DNA of 5,202 nucleotides from JBOGWA01 sp050693155 (GTDB lineage Bacteria > Actinomycetota > UBA4738 > CALAEC01), in contig JBOGWA010000134.1 in assembly GCA_050693155.1 (NCBI GenBank), positions 1 through 5,202 of the forward strand, written 5' to 3'. Below the pieces are notes generated by a model. That model was not told where the DNA came from. It did no database searches and worked only from the letters and a program-made list of their open reading frames with translations. This document shows positions 1 through 4,576 of the stretch, piece after piece. The number at the start of each line of letters is the position of its first letter. Position 1 is the stretch's first letter. A program made the position numbers and the translations under genes.

Positions 1-2
1 CC

Positions 3-857
3 GACAAGGCGGCGCCCGCGATGCTCGCGTCAGTCTCCCCGCCCGGGCCGGAGCACATCTGGACGTGCGTGTCGTCGTGCGCGTTCGCCTACGGGTCGGG
101 TGGCTCGATCGTTGACCTCTCCGACCCGGCCGTGCCGGAGTTCGTGGGGGACTGGCAGGAGGGAGCTCCCGCGCGCGGCGTGCACTCCATCGCCGAGGTC
201 GCTCCGGGGCTCGTGTTCACCGGCTCGCTCCCTCAGTACCTGCTCGACGTGGGCGACCCGCTCGCCCCGGTCGTCCTCGCGGAGGGGGAGCCGCCTACGA
301 CCGAGGCCGACGCGCCGTTCGTCGTCATCGGCCCGGCGCCGGAGTCGCTGGTGAGCTACGTGGAGTGGGCGCGCGCGCCGAAGGAGCGGATCGCGCTCAC
401 GACGCTCGAGACGCCATTCTCCGGGCCGTGCAACGAGCGCTCCGGCGCGCTGGTCGCCTATGACACGCGCGGGTACAAGAAGTCGGGCGAGCTCCGGGTC
501 GCGGACGAGTTCCGGATCACCGCAAACGGCACGCCCGCCGACGGTCTCGCGCCGGCGAACGCCATCGGATGCTCGCCCCTCGGCCTGGACGCGCATCCGG
601 GGTTCGCCAAGACGCGGCTCGTCGCGGTCGGGTGGGCCGAGCACGGCCTCCGGTTGTTCCGCGTCGACAAGGAGGGAGCGATCGAAGAGGCCGGCGGGTT
701 TATCGGCCACGCCGCCGAGGTCTTCACCGCCGTCTGGGCGGACGAGGAGACCCTCTACGTCATCGACACGACCCGCGGCCTCGACATCCTCTCGGTCGAC
801 CCGACCGCCTACCCGCGTCTGATCTTGTCAGTGGCGACTCATAGCATCAGGACGTGA
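3..857 (+). CDS. LVIVD-repeat beta-propeller protein, 5' end outside window
   Basis: The reading frame is open from the window edge, so the gene starts upstream; the first in-frame ATG, at 21, falls inside a repeat and is unlikely to be the start. About 284 residues are visible. They show blade-like strands of the LVIVD type: an IVDLSDP-x-VP motif followed by VGDW, then ARGVHSI, then YLLDVGDPLAPVVLAEG, and near the C-terminus LRLFRVDKEG, a VWADEETLYVIDTTRGLDIL strand and a final SVDP. Proteins of this family are usually exported beta-propellers of unknown ligand; any signal peptide would lie outside the window. A Cys pair near the visible start (WTCVSSC) could form a disulfide, which is consistent with export but is inference. 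The stop overlaps the next gene's GTG by 4 bp, so the two are probably co-translated. The family call is fairly secure; the function is unknown. Confidence 0.72.
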   Translation, partial: DKAAPAMLASVSPPGPEHIWTCVSSCAFAYGSGGSIVDLSDPAVPEFVGDWQEGAPARGVHSIAEVAPGLVFTGSLPQYLLDVGDPLAPVVLAEGEPPTTEADAPFVVIGPAPESLVSYVEWARAPKERIALTTLETPFSGPCNERSGALVAYDTRGYKKSGELRVADEFRITANGTPADGLAPANAIGCSPLGLDAHPGFAKTRLVAVGWAEHGLRLFRVDKEGAIEEAGGFIGHAAEVFTAVWADEETLYVIDTTRGLDILSVDPTAYPRLILSVATHSIRT

Positions 858-1162
858 ATCTCACGTACGTCGAGTTCCTGTACGAAGTCGTCCGCCGTGA
901 GCGAGAGAGTCAGCTTCGGCACTTCGAAGGGGTCGATTCCAAAGCCGGTATCGTCCTGGGATTTGCAGGGGTGCTCATCCTGCTCGGAGATTCCTCGTCC
1001 GGACTGGCGATCGCGGGTCGAATTCTTGGGATAGCGACGGCGCTCTTGGCTCTTTGGGCGTTCACGCCACGTAACTATCCTGTGCTCGATCTACAGAGGC
1101 TACGCGAGAAGTACGCACTATCAGAAGAGGTGCTGCTTGCGGTCGACTCGCTGCTAGGATGA
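854..1162 (+). CDS. Small two-helix membrane protein with D-S-K-A-G motif
   Basis: This 102-residue protein starts at a GTG that overlaps the previous stop (GTGA). An amphipathic, charged N-terminal helix (about residues 4-27, rich in E and R) leads into HFEGVDSKAG. TM helix 1 follows (about 31-45), then a short polar turn with SSSG, TM helix 2 (about 50-70), and a basic PRNYPVLDL-xx-LREKY segment. A helix, then D-[ST]-K-A-[GS] at the mouth of TM1, then a second TM helix, is the layout I associate with PycTM-like and SLATT-like small membrane modules. That resemblance is from memory, not a search. The C-terminus stops about 20 residues after the LREKY motif, which seems short compared with larger proteins of this style, so it may be truncated. 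Function unknown; probably an inner-membrane protein translated together with the genes around it. Confidence 0.65.
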   Translation: MNLTYVEFLYEVVRRERESQLRHFEGVDSKAGIVLGFAGVLILLGDSSSGLAIAGRILGIATALLALWAFTPRNYPVLDLQRLREKYALSEEVLLAVDSLLG

Positions 1163-1171
1163 ATCCAAGCC

Positions 1172-1306
1172 ATGGGCGATAAGGATCCTAAGGAGCCGCA
1201 AGTTCCCCCACCCGACGAGCGGGACGAAGGGCTGCCACCCTTCGAGCCTGATGAAGAACTGATCACCTATCTCGAGAAGGGTCAGGGCTCTCAAAAAGGC
1301 AAGTAG
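1172..1306 (+). CDS. 44-residue acidic proline-rich microprotein
   Basis: An ATG at 1172 opens a 44-codon frame ending in TAG. The peptide begins with MGDKDPKEPQ, has a proline run (VPPPDE), then PPFEPDEELITYLEKG and a polar Lys-rich tail. It is strongly acidic in the middle, with no TM helix or signal peptide. It starts 9 nt after the stop of the membrane-protein gene and lies in the same frame, so translational coupling or read-through is possible. An AGGA at 1156-1159 is the nearest ribosome-binding candidate, with a rather long 12-nt spacing. The cohesive hydrophobic patch (LITYLEKG) after a Pro-rich linker resembles a short peptide that docks on a partner; the obvious candidate is the membrane protein just upstream. 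I do not recognise a named family. Codon use and operon position support it as real, but it is short. Confidence 0.5.
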   Translation: MGDKDPKEPQVPPPDERDEGLPPFEPDEELITYLEKGQGSQKGK

Positions 1307-1399
1307 CCCACGGGTCTTTTGGACTCGATCGGGCTGAGCTCACTATCCTCCTGCCACGTAACGCCTGCCTTGTCAGACCCCTCCCGTAGGCTCTTCCGC
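1307..1399 (+). other. Intergenic gap with a weak promoter candidate
   Basis: These 93 bp separate the microprotein gene from the zinc-ribbon gene. I see TTGGAC at 1319-1324 as a possible -35 and, 19 nt later, TATCCT at 1344-1349 as a poor -10. The pairing is weak because the spacing is long and the -10 matches badly. There is no convincing hairpin terminator: only a 5-bp A/T stem (AAAAG with CTTTT) spans the microprotein's 3' end. Confidence 0.2.
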
Positions 1400-1618
1400 G
1401 TGACGAAGAAGTCGAAAGCGCGCGTGCGAGCCTGCCCACGGTGCGGCTCAGAGGACCAGGTCCGGATCGTCTACGGCTTTCCGACCGGCGAGACGGTCGA
1501 AGCGTTCAAGCGAGACGAGATCGAGCTCGGAGGATGCCTAACCGGCAGTCCTGCGCGGTGGCACTGTCGAGCCTGCGGCCACGACTGGCCCAAGAGCGGC
1601 CCCTGGGGAATCATATGA
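1400..1618 (+). CDS. Small zinc-ribbon protein
   Basis: I place the start at GTG 1400, giving 72 residues. A TTG further upstream at 1319 would add 27 residues with no family features. An AGG at 1388-1390 lies 9 nt before the GTG. The body has a CPRCG knuckle (Cys12, Cys15) and a WHCRACGHDW knuckle (Cys56, Cys59), the usual four ligands of a rubredoxin-like zinc ribbon. A fifth cysteine lies in the conserved-looking IELGGCLTG segment (Cys46). The middle carries YGFPTGETVEAFKRDEI. Small proteins with this CPxCG, YG-P, E-I-x-LGGC, CGHxW layout are common hypothetical proteins in high-GC bacteria (from memory). The role is unknown; binding nucleic acid or protein is possible. The TGA stop lies inside the palindrome that precedes the antitoxin gene. 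Confidence 0.65.
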   Translation: MTKKSKARVRACPRCGSEDQVRIVYGFPTGETVEAFKRDEIELGGCLTGSPARWHCRACGHDWPKSGPWGII

Positions 1619-1629
1619 TAAATCATATG
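1612..1629. promoter_or_regulatory. AT-rich palindrome, likely toxin-antitoxin operator
   Basis: Two 8-bp arms, CATATGAT (1612-1619) and ATCATATG (1622-1629), form an inverted repeat broken only by the central AA. The left part is also a perfect 10-bp palindrome at 1610-1619. The element ends 16 bp before the antitoxin ATG and is conspicuously AT-rich in a GC-rich neighbourhood. It contains -10-like hexamers (TATGAT at 1614, TATGGT at 1626) but no clear -35. Ribbon-helix-helix antitoxins normally bind such a site to repress their own operon, so this is the expected operator and core promoter. Confidence 0.6.
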
Positions 1630-1645
1630 GTAAGCTCGAGAGGCG

Positions 1646-1891
1646 ATGGCCAGGAAGCAGGTACTCGTTCAGCTCGATGACGAGCTGGTGACAGCGCTCG
1701 ATCGGGAAGCCGAAGCTCTCGGCGTGAGTCGGAGCGAGCTCCTCCGCCGGGCGGCCGGCGCGCTGATCGAGGCGGCAGAGACCGTTCGAAAGGACCGGGA
1801 CCTTGTGGACGCCTACAGGCGGATTCCGCAGGATCCCGTAGAGACCGAAGTCTTCTGGCGTCTCGCTCAAGAGACCTGGCCGGAGTGGTGA
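1646..1891 (+). CDS. Ribbon-helix-helix antitoxin of a MazEF-type pair
   Basis: The protein has 81 residues. The N-terminal half fits a CopG/Arc-type ribbon-helix-helix: a beta strand KQVLVQLD (4-11), helix A (about 13-24, DELVTALDREAEAL), a GVSRSE turn, then helix B (about 28-44). Two chains would pair their strands and insert them in the major groove. The C-terminal part (YRRIPQDPVETEVFWRLAQETWPEW) is acidic and Trp-rich, as expected for the toxin-binding tail. The ATG at 1646 has a purine-rich GAGAGG only 2 nt upstream, so initiation may be weak or come from a very short leader. The gene overlaps the toxin GTG by 4 bp. Antitoxin is inferred from fold plus partner; the protein would neutralise MazF and repress the operon through the palindrome at 1612-1629. 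Confidence 0.85.
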   Translation: MARKQVLVQLDDELVTALDREAEALGVSRSELLRRAAGALIEAAETVRKDRDLVDAYRRIPQDPVETEVFWRLAQETWPEW

Positions 1892-2208
1892 AGCGGGGAG
1901 AGATCTACTGGGCCATGCTTGATCCGCCCGAAGGGCGGCGGCCGACGCTGATCTTGACCCGGAGTGTGGCCATCCCGGTGCTCAACCGGGTTGTCGCCGC
2001 TCCTATTACTCGCACCGTCCGCGGGATCGCGACCGAGGTGTCTGTTGGTCCCGAGGAAGGGCTCCCAGAGTCGTCCGTAGCGAATTGCGACAACCTGCTA
2101 ACGGTACCGAAGGACGTGCTCGACGCCGAGCCAGTTGGGAGGCTCGGTCCCGCCGGGGTCAGGGCCCTCGACAAGGCCCTCAGGCACGCGCTCGATATCC
2201 GGTACTAG
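1888..2208 (+). CDS. MazF/PemK-family mRNA endoribonuclease toxin
   Basis: I choose GTG 1888 (106 residues, M-KRGEIYW) over GTG 1885 because it creates the common GTGA overlap with the antitoxin stop and matches the usual family start. The sequence follows the MazF pattern: RGEIYWAMLD, GRRPTLILTR, a VVAAPITRTVRG strand, TEVSVGPEEGLPESSVANCDNLLTVPK, and a C-terminal VGRLGP plus helix. In this family a conserved Arg and Thr act in RNA cleavage; here they should be Arg18 (GRRP) and Thr41 (PIT). Both are present and the length is typical, so the toxin looks intact. The product would be a cytoplasmic ribosome-independent RNase cutting mRNA at a short motif, which cannot be predicted from sequence. 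It lies downstream of its antitoxin in one operon. Confidence 0.92.
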   Translation: MKRGEIYWAMLDPPEGRRPTLILTRSVAIPVLNRVVAAPITRTVRGIATEVSVGPEEGLPESSVANCDNLLTVPKDVLDAEPVGRLGPAGVRALDKALRHALDIRY

Positions 2209-2248
2209 GCAGTCCGAGAGCCGCCGGCGATTCGCCACGGGGCTTTAG

Positions 2249-2340
2249 AATCCGGCGATCCACGTGTTCGAGGTCGAGGACCGAGCAAGGTCCGCCGGTC
2301 GTTCGAGGACACCCCCTACGACAACTGGTGGCGCGCCTAA
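2249..2340 (+). pseudogene. Possible 3' remnant of a protein gene
   Basis: The codons from 2281 to the TAA at 2338 read PSKVRRSFEDTPYDNWWRA and every third base is G or C, a strong coding signature. There is no start codon in that frame after the toxin stop. The other frame at 2249-2278 (NPAIHVFEVE) also has mostly G/C third positions. Restoring a single C in the CC at 2281-2282 would join the two as VFEVEDPSKV. A TAG at 2246 closes that frame upstream. I read this as the degraded tail of a lost gene, or a short gene with a frameshift or sequencing error. I do not recognise the family. Confidence 0.3.
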
Positions 2341-2358
2341 CGGCGCCCAATCGGCGGC

Positions 2359-3480
2359 CTATTCAAGGTAGTCGCGGAGCTTCTGGGCCCGGGAGGGGTG
2401 GCGGAGCTTGGAGAGCGCGCGCCCCTCGATCTGACGGATCCGCTCGCGGGTCACCCCGAACTCCAGGCCGACCTCCTCCAGGGTTCGGCAGTGCCCGTCG
2501 GCGAGCCCGAACCGAAGCGCGATGATTCGCCTCTCCCGGTAGGTGAGGGAGTCGAGGACCGATCCGATCTGTTCCTGGAGCAGGAGGAACGTCGCCGCGT
2601 CGAGGGGGACGATCGCGTCGTCGTCCTCGATGATCTCCCCGAGGCTCCGGTCCCCCTCCTCCCCGAGTGGGGTCTCGAGGGAGAGGGCGTCCCGGGTCAC
2701 CTTCTGGACCGTCCGCACCTTGTCCGCCTCGATCCCCAGGCGTCGGCCGATCTCCTCGGGGGCGGCGTCCCGGCGGAGCTCCTGCTCGAGCTCCCGCTCG
2801 GCCCGCGCCACCTTGTGAACGTTCTCGTGGATGTGCACGGGGATCCGGATGACCCGGCCCTGGTCGGCCATGGCCCGCGTGACGGCCTGGCGGATCCACC
2901 AGGTGGCGTAGGTGGAGAACTTGTATCCCTTCGTGTAGTCGAACTTCTCGACCGCGCGCATGAGGCCGAGGTTCCCCTCCTGGGTGAGGTCGAGGAGCGT
3001 CATCGCTCCGAAGGCGTAGCGCTTCGCGATCGAGACCACGAGACGGAGGTTCGCCTCGATCAGCCGCCCCTTGGCCGCTTCCGCGTCCTCGGTGACGCGG
3101 CGGAGGAACGCGATCGCGTCGGGCTGGGTCCGGGGCCAGAACGCCCGGCCGATCTTCTCCCGGCCGATCCCCTCGTGGCGAAGCCCGTTCTTCGGGTCGA
3201 GCTGGCGCTCGCGGACGGCGACGACGGCCTTAACGACCTTCCGGAACGCCGGGCGGTCGATCGTTCCGGTGATCGCCGTTTGCTCGAGCACGCCGCCGGC
3301 GAGCCCGCCGCCCTCGATCCTCATGGCCAGGTCGACCTCCTCGGCGGCGGTCAGGAGGTCGATCCTCGCGATCTCCCTGAGGTAGGAGCGGAGCGAGTCG
3401 GGGCTCGGCGCGGATTCGGTCGTCTGCTCGGCCCTGGGTGCGGCTGTTCGGGCCGAACCGACGGACGTGGGAGTCTTCAA
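2359..3480 (-). CDS. Primary-type RNA polymerase sigma-70 factor (RpoD/SigA-like)
   Basis: This 373-residue factor directs RNA polymerase to promoters. Region 1.2 (about 28-57) includes DSLRSYLREIARIDLLTAAEE. Region 2 (about 139-219) has ANLRLVVSIAKRY, DLTQEGNLGLMRAVEKFDYTKG, YKFSTYATWWIRQA and a region 2.4 RVIRIPVHIHE. Region 3 with the finger loop LGEIIEDDDAIVP runs to about 305. Region 4.2 has FGVTRERIRQIEGRALSKLRHPSR and the chain ends KLRDYLE. There is no region 1.1: only about 27 residues precede region 1.2. About 80 residues (58-138) separate regions 1.2 and 2, longer than usual for actinobacterial SigA. The start is TTG at 3480; no ATG or GTG precedes it in frame back to the csp stop, and no good Shine-Dalgarno is visible. 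It is either the housekeeping factor or a close group 2 paralogue. Confident as sigma-70; less so on which one. Confidence 0.9.
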   Translation of the reverse strand: MKTPTSVGSARTAAPRAEQTTESAPSPDSLRSYLREIARIDLLTAAEEVDLAMRIEGGGLAGGVLEQTAITGTIDRPAFRKVVKAVVAVRERQLDPKNGLRHEGIGREKIGRAFWPRTQPDAIAFLRRVTEDAEAAKGRLIEANLRLVVSIAKRYAFGAMTLLDLTQEGNLGLMRAVEKFDYTKGYKFSTYATWWIRQAVTRAMADQGRVIRIPVHIHENVHKVARAERELEQELRRDAAPEEIGRRLGIEADKVRTVQKVTRDALSLETPLGEEGDRSLGEIIEDDDAIVPLDAATFLLLQEQIGSVLDSLTYRERRIIALRFGLADGHCRTLEEVGLEFGVTRERIRQIEGRALSKLRHPSRAQKLRDYLE

Positions 3481-3490
3481 GAGGTGGCTC

Positions 3491-3503
3491 AGTGTTTCAC
3501 ACT
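3491..3503 (-). promoter_or_regulatory. Short inverted repeat ahead of the sigma gene
   Basis: AGTGT and ACACT form 5-bp arms around a 3-nt centre, ending 10 bp upstream of the TTG start of the sigma gene. It could be a protein-binding site or a small hairpin in the leader. I see no matching -10/-35 pair in this short stretch, so its role is uncertain. Confidence 0.2.
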
Positions 3504-3524
3504 TTGGGCTCTGGGGCCCAGGAA

Positions 3525-3557
3525 CAAGAGTCCCGCCGCTTCTGCGGCGGGCTCTTG
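3525..3557 (-). terminator. Hairpin terminator after the cold-shock gene
   Basis: CAAGAG plus CCCGCCGC pairs with GCGGCGGG plus CTCTTG: 14 base pairs with one bulged base at 3531 and a 4-nt loop at 3540-3543. It begins 19 bp past the csp stop on the - strand. The - strand continues TTCCTGG, so the T-tract is poor, but the stem is the strongest in the window. It should end the csp transcript and partly insulate the sigma gene, whose start lies 44 bp further on. Confidence 0.7.
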
Positions 3558-3576
3558 CTTGACGCCTAGAGAAACC

Positions 3577-3780
3577 CTAGGCGACGGGTCGGACGTTCGC
3601 GGCCTGAGGGCCCTTCGGGCCGTCAGTCACGTCGAACTCAACCGTCTGGTTCTCCTCCAGCGTTTTGAATCCGGCGCCTTCGATCGCGCTGAAATGCACG
3701 AACACGTCGTCACCGTCCTCACGGGAGATGAACCCATACCCCTTGTCGGGGTTGAACCACTTCACGGTTCCGGTTGTCAC
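3577..3780 (-). CDS. CspA-family cold-shock protein
   Basis: The product is a single cold-shock domain of 67 residues. It begins MTTGTVKWFNPDKGYGFI, containing RNP1-type KGYGFI (13-18), then RNP2-type VFVHFS (26-31), and ends GPKGPQAANVRPVA. These aromatic motifs bind single-stranded RNA and DNA; such proteins act as RNA chaperones and can melt terminator hairpins. I use GTG 3780, because AAGGAGG at 3790-3796 lies 9 nt upstream; a TTG at 3786 would sit almost on top of that site. The gene follows marR on the same strand but has its own probable promoter and a leader of about 130 nt. Length and motifs are typical and intact. Confidence 0.95.
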   Translation of the reverse strand: MTTGTVKWFNPDKGYGFISREDGDDVFVHFSAIEGAGFKTLEENQTVEFDVTDGPKGPQAANVRPVA

Positions 3781-3789
3781 AAGCAATCC

Positions 3790-3796
3790 CCTCCTT
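3790..3796 (-). promoter_or_regulatory. Strong Shine-Dalgarno for the cold-shock gene
   Basis: AAGGAGG on the - strand, 9 nt before GTG 3780. It decides the start codon in favour of the GTG over the TTG at 3786, which leaves almost no spacing. Confidence 0.8.
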
Positions 3797-3827
3797 CCTT
3801 GGCCTGTCTGGGCTCTTGCTGCAAACC

Positions 3828-3852
3828 CAGCCGCCTCCGGCTGACTTGCCGG
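3828..3852 (-). promoter_or_regulatory. Two mutually exclusive hairpins in the csp leader
   Basis: On the - strand CAGCCG-GAGG-CGGCTG (3828-3843) is a 6-bp hairpin with a 4-nt loop. CCGGC-AAGTCA-GCCGG (3837-3852) is an overlapping 5-bp hairpin. They share bases 3837-3841, so only one can form at a time. They lie about 50-70 nt upstream of the start codon in the inferred 5' leader. A structural switch is inference, based on the known behaviour of cspA leaders in other bacteria. Confidence 0.35.
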
Positions 3853-3909
3853 TTGAGGGAACTGCTCGAGAGACCTGCTGGAATGCGACCTACGCGTGCT
3901 GAACCCTCT

Positions 3910-3942
3910 AGGCAGGCATTTTACCAGTTCCGGGGCCTGCCT
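3910..3942 (-). promoter_or_regulatory. csp promoter with extended -10 inside an 8-bp inverted repeat
   Basis: The - strand carries TGG-TAAAAT (3918-3926), a good extended -10, with no clear -35. Transcription would start near 3911, giving a leader of about 130 nt. The -10 lies inside an inverted repeat: AGGCAGGC (3910-3917) and GCCTGCCT (3935-3942), 17 nt apart. The repeat could be an operator for csp, or the hairpin that ends the marR transcript, whose stop lies about 35 bp upstream. It lacks a T-tract, so I favour the operator or promoter reading, with limited confidence. Confidence 0.4.
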
Positions 3943-3976
3943 GGGGAATTCGCCAATCGGGCCTGGTCCGACCGGG

Positions 3977-4522
3977 CTAGACGGTCGCTTGTTCGCGGTC
4001 CGGTCTGGCCGCGCGGTGGAAGTGGGGGCCGGCGTGCTCGTGGCAGCGGGTCACGTCCCAGTCCCCGTTCGCGTCGAGAACCTTCCGGAGGATCCGGCGG
4101 AGGTTCCCGACGTCGTGATCGGTCAGGTGCCGACCCCAGATCTCCTCTACGGCGAGCGCGAAGGTCGGCATCGATCGCCGGAGGATCCTCGTGCCGGCGT
4201 CGGTGAGGATGGCATAGGTAACCCGGCGATCCGTCCTCGATACCTCTCGGGTGACGAACCCCTGCTCGACGAGCCGGTCGACGATCCGGGTGATGCCGCT
4301 CTTGCTGTTCAGAAGGAGGGTAGCGAGCTCGGTCATCTGGAGCTTCGGTCCGTGTTGATGGAGGCGGACGAGCACCTCGTTCTCCGCGAGTGATAGCCCG
4401 GAGATCGCCTCGATCCGGTCCTCGATCTCGTCGGCGAGGCATCGGTGCGTCTGGAAGAGGTTCTGCAGGGCCCAGATCCGCTCGACGAGCTCGGGGTGTT
4501 TCTTCGCGATCTTCTGGTGCAC
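3977..4522 (-). CDS. MarR-family transcriptional regulator
   Basis: The protein has 181 residues. An N-terminal dimer helix is followed by a winged helix-turn-helix: LSLAENEVLVRLHQHG, MTELATLLLNSKSGITRIVDRLVEQGFVTR (recognition helix about 73-87), then the wing SRTDRRVTYAILTDAG with the family's D-x-R pattern. C-terminal dimer helices follow. Regulators of this family repress divergent transporter genes and are released by small molecules. The chain is longer than the usual 140-150 residues; the extra tail contains CHEHAGPHFH (Cys160, His161, 163, 167, 169), a possible metal site. The GTG start at 4522 lies 6 nt after a TACAAT -10, so the mRNA is probably leaderless; no Shine-Dalgarno is visible. 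The target is most likely the divergent ABC exporter gene and its own promoter. Confidence 0.9.
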   Translation of the reverse strand: MHQKIAKKHPELVERIWALQNLFQTHRCLADEIEDRIEAISGLSLAENEVLVRLHQHGPKLQMTELATLLLNSKSGITRIVDRLVEQGFVTREVSRTDRRVTYAILTDAGTRILRRSMPTFALAVEEIWGRHLTDHDVGNLRRILRKVLDANGDWDVTRCHEHAGPHFHRAARPDREQATV

Positions 4523-4528
4523 GGATTG

Positions 4529-4556
4529 ATTGTAGCGTAAACGGTTGACAAATCAA
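4529..4556 (-). promoter_or_regulatory. Leaderless marR promoter
   Basis: On the - strand TTGATT (4551-4556) and TACAAT (4529-4534) are spaced by 16 nt. Six nt after the -10 comes the GTG start at 4522. A transcript starting at the usual distance would begin on or next to the start codon. Leaderless mRNAs are common in high-GC Gram-positive bacteria. Confidence 0.6.
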
Positions 4557-4557
4557 C
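4544..4557. promoter_or_regulatory. Candidate MarR operator over both -35 boxes
   Basis: GTTGA-CAAA-TCAAC is an inverted repeat with 5-bp arms. It covers the -35 box of the ABC gene (4545-4550) and the -35 box of marR (4551-4556). One bound dimer would block both promoters. Size and symmetry suit a MarR dimer; binding is inferred. Confidence 0.5.
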
Positions 4558-4574
4558 TATTTCCCCCGTATAGT
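4545..4574 (+). promoter_or_regulatory. Near-consensus promoter of the ABC exporter gene
   Basis: TTGACA (4545-4550, a perfect -35), an 18-nt spacer, then TATAGT (4569-4574, 5 of 6 matches to TATAAT). Transcription would start near 4581, about 27 nt before the ATG. Such a strong promoter fits a gene held off by a repressor. Confidence 0.75.
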
Positions 4575-4576
4575 TG
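4554..4576. promoter_or_regulatory. Second inverted repeat over the ABC promoter spacer and -10
   Basis: CAACTAT (4554-4560) and ATAGTTG (4570-4576) are perfect 7-bp arms 9 nt apart. The left arm shares CAAC with the upstream repeat at 4544-4557, and the right arm covers most of the -10. Two overlapping sites sharing one half suggest cooperative or alternative binding by the MarR dimer, or sites for two different regulators. Confidence 0.45.

Noticed and set aside
30..710. 226-codon open frame on the - strand opposite the beta-propeller gene
   Set aside because: Arg-rich composition typical of an antisense shadow; the + strand shows repeated LVIVD-like motifs.
1319..1399. Upstream TTG extension of the zinc-ribbon protein
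   Set aside because: The extra 27 residues carry no family features and have no ribosome-binding site; GTG 1400 fits better.
2299..2318. TTCGA-containing stretch resembling a tRNA T-arm
   Set aside because: The flanking bases do not form a 5-bp T-stem and no acceptor, D or anticodon arm is found nearby.
2331..2350. GC-rich hairpin (GGCGCC with GGCGC) as a terminator between the toxin and sigma genes
   Set aside because: Only about 5 solid base pairs, and no T-tract on either strand.
2398..4206. Very long open frame on the + strand, about 600 codons
   Set aside because: It is antisense to the sigma and cold-shock genes, which have clear family motifs. It reads as repetitive Glu/Asp/Arg/Leu/Pro-rich sequence with no recognisable domain, the usual by-product of GC-rich codon bias.
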